From assembly GCA_021151535.1 (NCBI GenBank), contig JAGKXC010000007.1, positions 1 to 64,000 on the forward strand: DNA of 64,000 nt, read 5' to 3'. How positions within the stretch are numbered: position 1 is the first letter of the stretch; every line of letters starts with the position of its first letter. Position numbers and translations under genes: made by a program. This DNA comes from Sphingobacteriia bacterium. GTDB lineage: Bacteria > Bacteroidota > Bacteroidia > NS11-12g > UBA955. Shown here in pieces: positions 35,550 to 45,125 of this stretch. The notes beneath the pieces were generated by a model. The model was not told where the DNA came from, ran no database searches, and saw nothing but the letters and a program-made list of their open reading frames with translations.

Positions 35550-36155
35550 GTGGATCAAGAGGCTAATAAAATGGAAGTCGGAGGTATGATGGAAACCAAG
35601 GGTGATTCTATTTTGAAAAATGATTGGCGATTGGTTTATGTGGCCAGCAGACAGGAGAAAAAGGTTGCTACTTATTTGCAGCAGCGTGGCATTGAGTATT
35701 ATTTGCCCGTTGTGCGGTCGTTGAGGTATTGGAAAGACCGGAAGAAGTGGGTTGACATGGTATTGTTTAGCGGATATTTATTTGTTCGACCTACTGAAAC
35801 GCAGCGCGATCAGGTGTTGTGGTTGCCTGGGGTTGTTAAATATATTCGATATAACAACCAGGACGCATTTGTTCCCAATGAGCAGATTGAGTTGATACAG
35901 CGATTAATAGAGAAGGGGTATCAAATTCAGCAATATGAATCTGAAATTCCTTTGGAGCGGGGCGATATTGCGGAGGTTTTGGACGGTCCGTTTAAGGGAC
36001 AAGAAGTGGAGGTATTTCACAATGAAGAGCAGGGAGAAACGTTTATTATTGTAACGGTAGAGGCTGCAAATCATAGAATTAAGGTGAATTTACCGAAAGA
36101 AGTATTAAAATTGAAGATTAAAGGCAAGGATCGCCAGGATAAATCGCTATGGTAG
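35550..36155 (+). CDS. UpxY-type NusG paralogue (antiterminator)
   Basis: This is a 201-residue transcription elongation factor. It has an NGN domain (~27-115: WRLVYVASRQEKKVATYLQ, then FSGYLFVR) and a KOW domain (~133-165, RGDIAEVLDGPFKGQEVEV). It belongs to the UpxY/LoaP/RfaH-like specialised paralogues that in Bacteroides prevent early termination in capsule operons. A GTG at 35550 is used; the ATG at 35571 is possible. It overlaps the PIG-L gene by 7 bp. The upstream 120 bp have no clear -7 box. No polysaccharide operon follows, which is odd for UpxY. Confidence 0.85.
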   Translation: MDQEANKMEVGGMMETKGDSILKNDWRLVYVASRQEKKVATYLQQRGIEYYLPVVRSLRYWKDRKKWVDMVLFSGYLFVRPTETQRDQVLWLPGVVKYIRYNNQDAFVPNEQIELIQRLIEKGYQIQQYESEIPLERGDIAEVLDGPFKGQEVEVFHNEEQGETFIIVTVEAANHRIKVNLPKEVLKLKIKGKDRQDKSLW

Positions 36156-36781
36156 GAGACACCATTTTATTATTATCGCCACACACAGACGATGCTGAAT
36201 TGGGCTGTGGGGCTACAATTTCCAAGTTAATTAGGCAGGGGAAGAAAGTATATTATGCGGCATTTAGTGCTTGCGAACAGAGTGTATTGCCTGAATTTCC
36301 GAAGGATATTTTAATTCATGAGGTGAAGGCTGCAACTGGGCAGTTAGGGATTTTGCCTGAGAATTTGTTTTTGTATCGGTATGAAGTGAGAACATTCAAC
36401 TACCGCAGGCAAGAGATTTTGGATGATTTGATTCAGTTGCGCGAAAAGATAAAGCCGGATACGATTTTGATGCCTTGTTTGCACGATATCCATCAGGATC
36501 ACAAAACGATGGCGGAAGAGGCATTAAGGGCATTTAAGTTTGGCAATATTTTTAGTTATGAGTTGCCGTGGAATAACTTGAATTTCAACACGGCGGCGTT
36601 TGAGGTTGTGGAGGAGGAGGATGCCTTAAGAAAGGTGAAGGCGTTGGATCAGTACAAGAGCCAAGCCCATAGAAGTTACGCCAACGAGGAGTTTTTGAGA
36701 AGTCAATTGAGGATGCGCGGTGTACAGATTTCTAGGCGATATGCTGAGGCATTTGAGGTAGTGAGAATGATATCGGAGTAA
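36149..36781 (+). CDS. PIG-L family deacetylase
   Basis: This is a 210-residue zinc-dependent LmbE/PIG-L family N-deacetylase. The metal motif PHTDDAELG is at residues 11-19, and the third-ligand region CLHDIHQDHK (~111-120) is present. Family members de-N-acetylate GlcNAc-containing compounds (for example GlcNAc-malate in bacillithiol synthesis) or surface glycans. Overlap with the UpxY-like gene suggests a surface-glycan role; this is inference. No signal peptide, so the substrate is cytoplasmic. Confidence 0.86.
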   Translation: MVGDTILLLSPHTDDAELGCGATISKLIRQGKKVYYAAFSACEQSVLPEFPKDILIHEVKAATGQLGILPENLFLYRYEVRTFNYRRQEILDDLIQLREKIKPDTILMPCLHDIHQDHKTMAEEALRAFKFGNIFSYELPWNNLNFNTAAFEVVEEEDALRKVKALDQYKSQAHRSYANEEFLRSQLRMRGVQISRRYAEAFEVVRMISE

Positions 36782-36810
36782 TATTTGGATTTATTCTTAA
36801 ATTCGCGGAG

Positions 36811-38160
36811 ATGCAAATGCTTTCACAAATAGTTTTTGCTGCGATTTTGGCAGCTGGAATCTGGTTATTTGCCGGTAAAGTTAGATTCATAAGAAGAAAC
36901 ATTTTATTGGGCAGGGATGTGGATTTGAGCGATAATCCTGCGGCGCGCTGGAAGCAAATGCTTTGGGTGGCCATGGGTCAGAGCAAAATGGCGAAGCGAC
37001 CTGTAGCGGCATTTTTTCACTTGTTTGTTTATTTGGGATTTGTGTTGATCAACATTGAGGTGTTGGAGATTTTGATAGATGGATTGTTGGGAACCCACAG
37101 AGCATTTGCTCCATTTTTGGGGGGAGTATATGATATCGCTATAGGATTTTTTGAGATATTGGCATTTTTGGTATTGGTTGCGTGTGTGGTTTTCTTAGCG
37201 CGCCGCTACGTTGCCAAAGTTCCGCGTTTAAATAGCCGTGATTTGGTAGGTTGGCCGGTAAAAGATGCTACCATCATCTTGGTGGTTGAAATTGTTTTGA
37301 TGGCAGCATTATTAAAAATGAATGCAGCTGAGCAGATTTTGGTTTCACGGGGAGAAATGGTAGCTCATGGAAGTTTCCCAATCAGTCAATATTTGGTTCC
37401 GATGATGGATGGATTTAGCACAGGCACTTTGCATTTTGCTGAAAGAGCGGCTTGGTGGTTCCATTTCATTGGTATTTTGGTATTCTTGAATTACGTTCCT
37501 TATTCCAAGCATTGGCATATTATCATGAGTTTCCCCAATGTGTATTACTCAAGTTTAAAACCAAAGGGAGAACTAAACAATATTTCATCCATAACCACTG
37601 AGGTGAATTTGATGATGGATCCCAATGCACAGCCACCGGAAGGTTATGAGCCTCCAGTTGGATTTGGGGCTAGGGATGTGCAGGATTTGAGTTGGAAAAA
37701 CTTGATGGACGCATACACTTGCACGGAATGTGGAAGATGTAGTAGTGTTTGTCCGGCAAATATCACAGGCAAATTATTATCGCCCCGAAAAATCATGATG
37801 AATACGCGTGATCGATTGGAGGAAGTGGGTTATGGAATGGATCAGGCGATGAAGGCAGGAGAATTGAAAGCGGATGAAAATGGGGTGATGCCAAGATTTG
37901 AAGATGGCAAGGATTTGCACAATTATACCAGTGCAGAGGAGCTTTGGGCTTGCACTACTTGTAATGCATGTGCTGAGGCTTGTCCGGTGAATATAAACCC
38001 AGTAGATATTATTGTTCAGATGCGTCAATATTTGGTGATGGAGAAGAGTGCAGCGCCGGGAGAGTTGAACAATATGTTCACGAATATGGAGAACAATGGA
38101 GCGCCATGGCAATTTAACCAGATGGACAAGGCGAATTGGGCGATGAATTCTGAGGGATAA
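36811..38160 (+). CDS. membrane-bound 4Fe-4S oxidoreductase subunit
   Basis: This is a 449-residue protein with about five transmembrane helices (~3-22, 58-84, 103-130, 152-170, 212-235), resembling the NarI/DsrM/HdrE type cytochrome b domain. They are followed by a soluble ferredoxin domain with two 4Fe-4S motifs: CTECGRCSSVCP at ~304-315 and CTTCNACAEACP at ~381-392. It would pass electrons between the quinone pool and a cytoplasmic partner. In many Bacteroidota the next gene encodes a heterodisulfide-reductase-like CCG-domain subunit; here tatA follows instead. The electron donor and acceptor are unknown. Confidence 0.85.
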   Translation: MQMLSQIVFAAILAAGIWLFAGKVRFIRRNILLGRDVDLSDNPAARWKQMLWVAMGQSKMAKRPVAAFFHLFVYLGFVLINIEVLEILIDGLLGTHRAFAPFLGGVYDIAIGFFEILAFLVLVACVVFLARRYVAKVPRLNSRDLVGWPVKDATIILVVEIVLMAALLKMNAAEQILVSRGEMVAHGSFPISQYLVPMMDGFSTGTLHFAERAAWWFHFIGILVFLNYVPYSKHWHIIMSFPNVYYSSLKPKGELNNISSITTEVNLMMDPNAQPPEGYEPPVGFGARDVQDLSWKNLMDAYTCTECGRCSSVCPANITGKLLSPRKIMMNTRDRLEEVGYGMDQAMKAGELKADENGVMPRFEDGKDLHNYTSAEELWACTTCNACAEACPVNINPVDIIVQMRQYLVMEKSAAPGELNNMFTNMENNGAPWQFNQMDKANWAMNSEG

Positions 38161-38229
38161 TTCTTTGGAATAAAAGTAATTTCGGTTGAATTTGCCACAA
38201 AAGGGTGGTTAATGCCGAATATTTTGTTG

Positions 38230-38237
38230 TATTTTTG
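38230..38237 (+). promoter_or_regulatory. -7 box for tatA
   Basis: TATTTTTG ends 7 nt before the ATG at 38245. It may drive tatA, gatA and the LysM protein gene. Confidence 0.5.
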
Positions 38238-38244
38238 AGGCACG

Positions 38245-38460
38245 ATGAATCATCTAAACGTTAATATTTTAGGAATTATGGGTGGACAAGAATGGATTTG
38301 GATTTTAGTTTTGGTGCTATTGTTATTTGGCGGAAAGAAAATCCCTGAGTTGATGCGCGGTTTAGGCCGTGGCGTTCGTGAGTTTCAGGATGCTAAGAAC
38401 AATGTTACTACGGAGATTCGCAAGGGCATGAATGAAGAGCCCAACGAAGACAAAAAATAA
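38245..38460 (+). CDS. tatA: Sec-independent protein translocase TatA
   Basis: This is a 71-residue TatA/E-type protein that forms the pore of the twin-arginine translocase with TatC. It has one hydrophobic helix (WIWILVLVLLLFGG), then the conserved hinge KKIPELMRGLGRGVREF and an acidic amphipathic tail. A second ATG at codon 12 would also fit, but the -7 box supports the first. tatC is not in the window. Confidence 0.93.
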   Translation: MNHLNVNILGIMGGQEWIWILVLVLLLFGGKKIPELMRGLGRGVREFQDAKNNVTTEIRKGMNEEPNEDKK

Positions 38461-38475
38461 ATCAAAACGAATCGA

Positions 38476-39906
38476 TTGGAACACTATAGCCGGATTTCAG
38501 ATATTCGGGAGGATTTGTTTTCGGGTAAGGTTACTTGCACCGACTTGGTGAAGTATTACCTAAAAAACATTGAAGAAAAATCCCATTTAAATGCATTCTT
38601 AGAGGTTTGGGGCGATGAAGCTTTGTTGCGCGCTGCGGAAATAGATGGCAAAGTGAAGGCCGGTAATGCGGGTCGTTTGGCAGGAACCGTGATTGCGTTG
38701 AAGGATAATTTAAGCTACAAAAACCACAAGGTTAGTGCTTCTTCAAAGATATTGGAGGGGTTTGAATCTTTGTATTCAGCCACGGTGGTAGAAAGATTGT
38801 TAGCGGAAGATGCTATTTTTATTGGCCGCACCAATTGCGATGAATTTGCAATGGGCGCATCGAATGAAAACAGTGCTTACGGTTTGGTGAAAAATGCTGC
38901 AAATGAAAGCAAAGTACCCGGAGGTTCATCAGGGGGAAGTGCTGTTGCAGTTCAAGCCAGGATGGCACATTGTTCATTGGGTAGCGATACAGGTGGATCA
39001 ATCAGACAGCCTGCGGCATTTTGCGGACTGTATGGATTAAAGCCTACTTATGGATTAATTTCACGTTGGGGTTTACTGGCTTATGCGTCAAGTTTTGACC
39101 AAATAGGACCTATGGCCCACTCGTTGGAGGATACGGTTTTGTTAACCGAAATCATGGCAGGGAAAGACGAGCATGATGCTACGATGTTGCAGCAGGAATC
39201 GCCCGAATTTAAAGAACTTCAAGCACCTACTAAGGTGAAATTTGCGGTTATGCGCGATGCTGTAGAAGGCGAAGGCATTGCTGCGGATGTGAAGCAAAAG
39301 ATGTTGAATTTGATTGCCGCATTAGAGAAAGATGGGCACGAGGTGAGTTATTTCGATTTCCCGTTGTTGGAGTACATGGTTCCAGTTTATTATGTGCTAA
39401 CTACGGCTGAGGCATCGAGTAATTTGAGTCGTTACAGCGGCATGTTGTACGGTTATAGAAGTGAGAATGCTACAGATTTGGAATCTACATATGTGAAGAG
39501 CAGAACAGAGGGATTTGGAGCGGAAGTAAAGAGAAGAATTATGTTGGGTACTTTTGTTTTGAGCAGTGATCAGTATGATGCGTACTATGAGAAGGCTCAG
39601 AAAGTAAGAAGGGTAATTCAACAGGAAACGGATAAAATTTTGGCGGGTGCGGATGCGATTTTGCTACCTACCACCAGCACGGCTGCTTTTGGAATTGGAG
39701 AGAAGGCAGCGAATCCCGTGGCGATGTACATGGCGGATTTGTTGACGGTACAGGCCAATTTGGCTGGTAATCCAGCAATTTCTATTCCAGCTGGTAACAA
39801 TCAAGAACAATTGCCGATAGGAGTTCAGTTAATGACGGGCAGAGGGGAAGAGCAGCAGTTGTTTGATATTTCTAAGTTAATTGCCAATACTTTGGCAACA
39901 ATATAA
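38476..39906 (+). CDS. gatA: Asp-tRNA(Asn)/Glu-tRNA(Gln) amidotransferase subunit A
   Basis: GatA releases ammonia from glutamine to amidate mischarged Glu-tRNA(Gln) or Asp-tRNA(Asn) with GatB and GatC. The amidase triad is visible: Lys76 (ALKDNL), cis-Ser151 (GGSSGGSA) and nucleophile Ser175 (DTGGSIRQP), with the same spacing as S. aureus GatA. The length of 476 residues is normal. There is no ATG at the N-terminus: an in-frame TTG 15 bp after the tatA stop is the likely start. gatB and gatC are not in the window. Confidence 0.92.
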   Translation: MEHYSRISDIREDLFSGKVTCTDLVKYYLKNIEEKSHLNAFLEVWGDEALLRAAEIDGKVKAGNAGRLAGTVIALKDNLSYKNHKVSASSKILEGFESLYSATVVERLLAEDAIFIGRTNCDEFAMGASNENSAYGLVKNAANESKVPGGSSGGSAVAVQARMAHCSLGSDTGGSIRQPAAFCGLYGLKPTYGLISRWGLLAYASSFDQIGPMAHSLEDTVLLTEIMAGKDEHDATMLQQESPEFKELQAPTKVKFAVMRDAVEGEGIAADVKQKMLNLIAALEKDGHEVSYFDFPLLEYMVPVYYVLTTAEASSNLSRYSGMLYGYRSENATDLESTYVKSRTEGFGAEVKRRIMLGTFVLSSDQYDAYYEKAQKVRRVIQQETDKILAGADAILLPTTSTAAFGIGEKAANPVAMYMADLLTVQANLAGNPAISIPAGNNQEQLPIGVQLMTGRGEEQQLFDISKLIANTLATI

Positions 39907-39909
39907 TTG

Positions 39910-41193
39910 ATGGGAAATTTGAAGGTAAGGGTACTACTCGCGTTATTTTTTGTTTGGAGCTGGGCATTTTCCCAGTCGGATATTCAATTGAAAATTAAAT
40001 CGTTGGAGAGTAAGGGGTTGCCTTATTTTTATAACAACGATATTGAGCAAACGGTAAAGGATTGGTTAAAGAATGAGAATCAATCTACCAGTATTTTCTT
40101 GGGTCGTTTGCAGCATTTTCAACCAATGATTGAAAAGGCGCTACAGGAGAAGCAATTACCTTGGTTTTTGGTTTATTTGCCTGCGGGAACTACTGGATTT
40201 GAGCCAAGATTTAGGGATGAGGGTGGAAGTTCTGGTATGTGGCCGTTGGGTTTTACAATGGGCAAGAAATACGGCTTAAAGGAAACGGCATTGTTTGATG
40301 AGCGCCGGGATCCAGACAAAAGCACCATTGCCGCATTGTCTTATTTAAATGATTTGAATTTTATTTACCGGGATTGGTTAAAATCCATAACGGCATTTAG
40401 GGTTGGGGCGATAAGAATGAATCAGATTATTCACGAGTTAAATGGTGATTTGGATTTTGACAGAATTTATCAATTATTGGAGCCAGAGGAAAGAATCACT
40501 GTGATTCAATTTTATTCTGCATTGGTTGTTTTAAATTATGCAACGGAATTTGGCATTAGGCCAGTACCTTATTTGGAAGATTCTTGGATTGAGGTGAAGA
40601 GTATCAATCAACCTGTTACATTTGGTGTGTTAAGAGATCATTTGGGGGTTGGAATAAGCGAATTGCGTATGTTGAATCCTGAATTGCGTGCCGATGTGAT
40701 TCCTTACATGGGAAAGCAATTTGAGTTTAAGATTCCAGCATCATTTGGCGGTAAATATGAGCAAATTCGCGATTCATTGCCGATGTGGTTGGTAGAGAGA
40801 CGTGGGGGTGGATATGTTAATCAGGTGACAATGCCAACTGTGCGTAAGGAGCCCGTGGCAGATCAATCTAGAGATACTGCTATAACTATGGAGATTGCTA
40901 GTAATGATCAAAGTGTTGTGGAAGGTGAGGGTGTTACTCCACCAAAGCCAAAAAATTTGCAGCAGAAGGTTTGGGTTTATTACAAGGTAAAATCGGGCGA
41001 TGCAGTATTTACTTTGAGTGATGTATTTGATTGCACACCAGAGCAATTACGCTCGTGGAACCATATGCATAACAATGCAATCAAAGTGGGAATGAGTTTA
41101 AAATTCTATGTTCCTGCTGCACAAAAAGGTTTTTATACGAAGATCAACGCCATGAGTATTTCTCAAAAGAGAACATTGGCGGGAAAAGATTGA
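39910..41193 (+). CDS. transglycosylase-like LysM protein lacking catalytic Glu
   Basis: This is a 427-residue exported protein with a signal peptide (FFVWSWAFSQ), an SLT/MltD-like domain (~60-200) and a C-terminal LysM domain (~350-400, YYKVKSGDAVFTL...SDVFDCTPEQL). In MltD-type lytic transglycosylases the catalytic Glu lies in a motif like LPxVESxFNP. Here the aligned segment (89-99) is YLPAGTTGFEP, with Thr where Glu is expected, while the following SSGMWPL still matches the AAGLWQF part. It is therefore probably a wall-binding pseudoenzyme. The ATG at 39910 follows the gatA stop by 3 bp, so the two genes are co-transcribed. Confidence 0.78.
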   Translation: MGNLKVRVLLALFFVWSWAFSQSDIQLKIKSLESKGLPYFYNNDIEQTVKDWLKNENQSTSIFLGRLQHFQPMIEKALQEKQLPWFLVYLPAGTTGFEPRFRDEGGSSGMWPLGFTMGKKYGLKETALFDERRDPDKSTIAALSYLNDLNFIYRDWLKSITAFRVGAIRMNQIIHELNGDLDFDRIYQLLEPEERITVIQFYSALVVLNYATEFGIRPVPYLEDSWIEVKSINQPVTFGVLRDHLGVGISELRMLNPELRADVIPYMGKQFEFKIPASFGGKYEQIRDSLPMWLVERRGGGYVNQVTMPTVRKEPVADQSRDTAITMEIASNDQSVVEGEGVTPPKPKNLQQKVWVYYKVKSGDAVFTLSDVFDCTPEQLRSWNHMHNNAIKVGMSLKFYVPAAQKGFYTKINAMSISQKRTLAGKD

Positions 41194-41199
41194 TGCAGC

Positions 41200-43276
41200 A
41201 TGGAGGTTCATCGCATGCAGAATTACCATAGGCAGTTGAAAGTTGGCGCGTTAAGACAGGTTTTGTTGTGTTTGGTTTCTTTTGTTTTTGCAGCAGGATT
41301 GAAGGGGCAAATTGGATTTCACAAGGCTGAGGGTATTTTTCATGTTGATGGTATTTTGGAAGAGAAGGATTGGGCTTTATCCACTTATTTGAATCCTAAT
41401 TCAAACACAGGTTTAAGCAATGAGATTGGGAAATTGTTGCAATCCAAAGATTCGATTTCTGGTTGGTACGGCAATTTTACACAGTATTATCCCTACGATA
41501 CATCCAAATCGAAAACAAAAACACGCTTTCGATTGGCATATACGGATAAAGCGTTGTATATAGGCATTATTTGTGAAAATAGAACACCGCTTAAAAACTT
41601 TGTAATCAATGGGTTAAAGCGAGATTTTAGTGTTACCAACACCGATGCGGTGGTAATTACACTTTCTCCTTTCCGCGATGGTCAGAATGGATTTTCATTT
41701 GGTATTAGTCCTTTTAACATGCAACGAGAAGGATCGGTTGAAAATGGTGGCGGATTTGGAGTTACAACAGCATGGGACCAGGTATGGCATAGCGCCACGA
41801 AATTGGGCGATAGTTTTTGGACGGCTGAATTGATGATTCCTTTGAATTCATTGCGGTTTGTGCCAGGTGAAGACCATTGGGATGTGAATGTGGCTCGATT
41901 TGATTTGAAGAACAACGAAATTTCAAATTTTTCAAGAGTACCACGAAATTTCAATGTAAGTACATTGTTATATGCGAAGCCCATGTATTTCTTGGGTGGG
42001 ACCTTGGAAAAGAAGAGCAGAAATTTGGTATTGGTGCCTTATTTAAGTGCGAATGCAATACAGCCCAAAAGGCAGAACCCTTATGATATTTCGCCTAAAG
42101 TTGGATTTGATGCCAAGTTGGGTGTAAGTAGGAGTTTGAATTTGGATATTACAGCCAACCCTGATTTTGCTCAAGTGGATGTAGATGTTCAGCAGATTAA
42201 TTTAACCCGTTTCAGTTTGTTTTTCCCAGAGCGTAGGCAATTTTTCATAGAGAATTCGGATTTGTTTGCCAGTTTTGGATTTAGGCAGATTCGTCCATTC
42301 TTTTCAAGACGAATTGGATTGAGTGATTTTGGTCCTGTGCCTATTTTGGCGGGGATGCGACTGAGCGGAAAAATGGGTACGGGATTGCGCATTGGTGCCA
42401 TGAATATTACCACAGGCGCCTTACCTCAGTACGGCGTGAAAACTACCAATTATTCGGTTTTTGCCTTTCAAAAGAAGGTGTTTGCGGCCAGTAATATTGG
42501 TTTTATTGGGGTGCACGATCAGAAGTTGGATACCCAAAAGGATTATAATACTGTGTTGGGATTGGAATTCAATTTGTTAACCAAGAACAATCGTTGGGGT
42601 GGTAAAGGATTTGTACAGAAATCTTTTTATCCTGGGTTGTTAGGTGTCGGAATCGGAATCTGAATTGGGTTGTAGCACAGCATTGCAAAACAGTGCATTG
42701 GCTTATTTTAGCGTTAACCATAGCTATCAGCGATTGTTTATTCCCTTTAAGCCTTTTGCGAAATTGCCTACCTTTTATGGGGAGCATCAGTGGTTAAGTT
42801 TGCATGGTGAGTTTACAACTAACAACCGCAAACCTTTGTATTGTTTTACGGAAGTATTGTATGGCGGTTATTACATGGGTAAGAAATTGGAGTTTACTGG
42901 AGAGTTGAATTACCGATTGCCACCGATGGGGGCAAAGCACTTGCCGCGTTGGGTTGTGAGTGGAAACTGGAATTTGATTCGCGTAAATGATGTTGCTTCA
43001 AATCTGAATGCCAAGGTGAATTTATTTGGCGTAAAGGTGGAGCATAGTTTCAGCACCATTTGTTATTTAACGAGCTATTTTCAATACAATTCTCAAGCGG
43101 AGCGAATGAATATTAATATTCGTTTCCAATATAGATACAGGCCGATGAGCGACATATTTGTGGTGTTCTCACAAAACTGGAATCAGCAATATTTAACGCC
43201 GGGTTTAACGGATTACAAGTGGCAATCTATGGTTAGATCGTTGGCGGTAAAGTGGGTTTACTGGTTAAATACCTAA
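41200..43276 (+). pseudogene. DUF5916 protein gene split by a frameshift
   Basis: Two frames together encode one DUF5916-type protein. The first (41200-42663) gives a signal peptide, an N-terminal CBM9-like domain (HVDGILEEKDW, then a DAVVITLSPF strand) and much of the C-terminal barrel (FSLFFPERRQFFIEN is a family hallmark). The second (42644-43276, +1 frame) gives the rest and ends in the expected SLAVKWVYWLNT. The combined ~690 residues are near family length. The junction is near 42634-42660, at GGTGTCGGAATCGG, where one base seems extra. It may be a sequencing error, a true pseudogene or, less likely, programmed +1 frameshifting. The role of DUF5916 is not established; an outer-membrane location is inferred. 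Confidence 0.8.
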
Positions 43277-43302
43277 GAGTTTAGAGAAATACGGCAATTG
43301 GT

Positions 43303-44097
43303 CTAGAACCCGTCGCCATCTAATAGATTACCGAATCCACCTAAAATTGAGCCTTCTTCACGTCGATTTCCTGGAGCGCCATAGCTAAGGATTTTTCCAG
43401 CCAATCTAGAAACTGGCAAACTTTGCAGCCATACTTTACCGGGACCGCGGAGTACGGCGAAGAATAATCCTTCACCGCCGAAGATGGCATTTTTCACACC
43501 TCTCATCATTTGGATATCGTAATCGATGCCATGGGTAAATGCCACGATACATCCGGTATCGATGCGCAAAATTTCACCGGGCTGGAGCGTACGTTCGAGG
43601 ATATGTCCGCCGGCATGCACAAAAGCAAAGCCATCGCCTTCTAATTTTTGCATGATAAAACCTTCACCGCCAAACAGGCCAGTTCCAAGTCGTTTTTGGA
43701 ATTCAATTCCAACGGAAACGCCTTTTGCTGCGCAAAGGAAAGAATCTTTTTGGCAAATTACTTTGCCGCCGAGTTGGAGCAAATCAAGAGGCACAATTTT
43801 GCCGGCGTAGGGGCCTGCAAAAGTTACGCGGGCTTTGTTGTAGCCCATGTTTGTGAAGGCAGTCATGAAGAGTGATTCGCCGGTTAACACGCGTTTTCCG
43901 GCGCTCATCAATTTGCCTAGGAAGCCATTATTTTGTTGAGATCCATCGCCGAAAATGGTTTCCATTTCAATGCCATTGTCCATGAACATGAAGGCTCCGC
44001 TTTCTGCCATAACAGTTTCTTGCGGATCTAATTCAATTTCAACGCATTGCATTTCTTCACCGAAGATGCGGTAATCAATTTCGTGATTATTTCTCAT
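43303..44097 (-). CDS. AIM24 family protein
   Basis: This is a 264-residue protein of the AIM24/TIGR00266 family, a double-stranded beta-helix fold of Gly-rich strands. Family segments include VMAESGAFMFMDNGIEM, GEGFIMQKLEGDGFAF, GEILRIDTGCIVAF and GGEGLFFAVLRGPGKVWLQSLP. Bacterial function is unknown; the mitochondrial relative affects inner-membrane organisation. It lies 3 bp after the FAH-like gene on the same strand, so the two are co-transcribed. Confidence 0.9.
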   Translation of the reverse strand: MRNNHEIDYRIFGEEMQCVEIELDPQETVMAESGAFMFMDNGIEMETIFGDGSQQNNGFLGKLMSAGKRVLTGESLFMTAFTNMGYNKARVTFAGPYAGKIVPLDLLQLGGKVICQKDSFLCAAKGVSVGIEFQKRLGTGLFGGEGFIMQKLEGDGFAFVHAGGHILERTLQPGEILRIDTGCIVAFTHGIDYDIQMMRGVKNAIFGGEGLFFAVLRGPGKVWLQSLPVSRLAGKILSYGAPGNRREEGSILGGFGNLLDGDGF

Positions 44098-44100
44098 GGT

Positions 44101-45120
44101 TTAGTTTTGGGTTTGTGCAGTTTTTTTCAAAGCCAAGATAGAGAAATCTGTTTTTTCTGCTTTGATGGTATTGCTTAGGAAGCCCAATCCAGTGATTTCC
44201 ATGTCAACTACATCGCCATCTTGAAGCCATTGTTCTGGGTATTCTGGGTTGTTTAATTTTCCTGTGCCGTTTAATTCCAGGAAGCAACCGGTACCAACTG
44301 TACCTGAACCAATTACATCGCCAGGGAATACATCTACGCCGTATGCGCAACGCTCAATGATTTCTGCAAAGGTCCAGTCCATATCGCCCATATTCCCTTC
44401 ACTTACTTGAACGCCGTTTACCCAGCACTTCATGGAGAGGTTGTAGTTGTTGCCAACGTGGCCTGGTTTTGCAGGAATTTTATAGGCTTCTAACTCATCG
44501 GGTGTTACCATCCAAGGGCCTATTACGGTGCTAAAATCTTTGCCTTTTGCAGGGCCGAGGTTTAGCAACATTTCTTCCATTTGGAGTGTACGTGCGCTCA
44601 TATCGTTCATGATCATGTATCCGGCGATGTATTCATCTGCATTTTCGGCTTTGATATTTCTGCCTTTTTTACCCAAAACTACGGCCGCTTCTAATTCAAA
44701 ATCGAGTTTGCGGAAATGGTCGGGCATGCAAGGAATTTCGCCAGGACCTTGAATTGCATTGTGGTTGGTGAAGTAGAAAATGGGGTATTGATCAAATTCA
44801 GGAATCATGGGAACGCCACGGTTTCTGCGGGCTGCAGCCACGTGTTGACGGAAGGCATAGCCATCGCGACAGCTAGTTGGCTGAGGAACTGGCGCTTGTA
44901 AAATTTGTGGAGTGAAGGCGGTTGCCAATGACAGATGGTTACCATCAAGTATTTGTTTTTCTACGATACGCGCCAACGCAGACTGGTTGTCCCAATCTTG
45001 CAACATACCTCTCATACTTGCAGAGATTTGTGGGTTGATGGCGTGTAAGGGATATAGATTTTCGTTAACGAGGATGCCGGTTTGGGCTTCGTTTTGGTAG
45101 ATATATGTTACCAATTTCAT
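44101..45120 (-). CDS. fumarylacetoacetate hydrolase family protein
   Basis: This is a 339-residue FAH-superfamily enzyme that hydrolyses or decarboxylates a beta-diketo acid. Metal-binding residues are in FELEAAVVLG, and MNDMSARTLQMEEMLLNLGPAKGKDF and GSGTVGTGCFLELNG match the family. The ATG at 45120 is chosen because a -7 box lies 5 nt upstream. Fumarylacetoacetase (tyrosine degradation) is the simplest reading. The 3-hydroxyanthranilate dioxygenase gene 1.2 kb away also fits aromatic amino-acid catabolism, but another FAH activity is possible. Confidence 0.85.
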   Translation of the reverse strand: MKLVTYIYQNEAQTGILVNENLYPLHAINPQISASMRGMLQDWDNQSALARIVEKQILDGNHLSLATAFTPQILQAPVPQPTSCRDGYAFRQHVAAARRNRGVPMIPEFDQYPIFYFTNHNAIQGPGEIPCMPDHFRKLDFELEAAVVLGKKGRNIKAENADEYIAGYMIMNDMSARTLQMEEMLLNLGPAKGKDFSTVIGPWMVTPDELEAYKIPAKPGHVGNNYNLSMKCWVNGVQVSEGNMGDMDWTFAEIIERCAYGVDVFPGDVIGSGTVGTGCFLELNGTGKLNNPEYPEQWLQDGDVVDMEITGLGFLSNTIKAEKTDFSILALKKTAQTQN

Positions 45121-45125
45121 AAATA

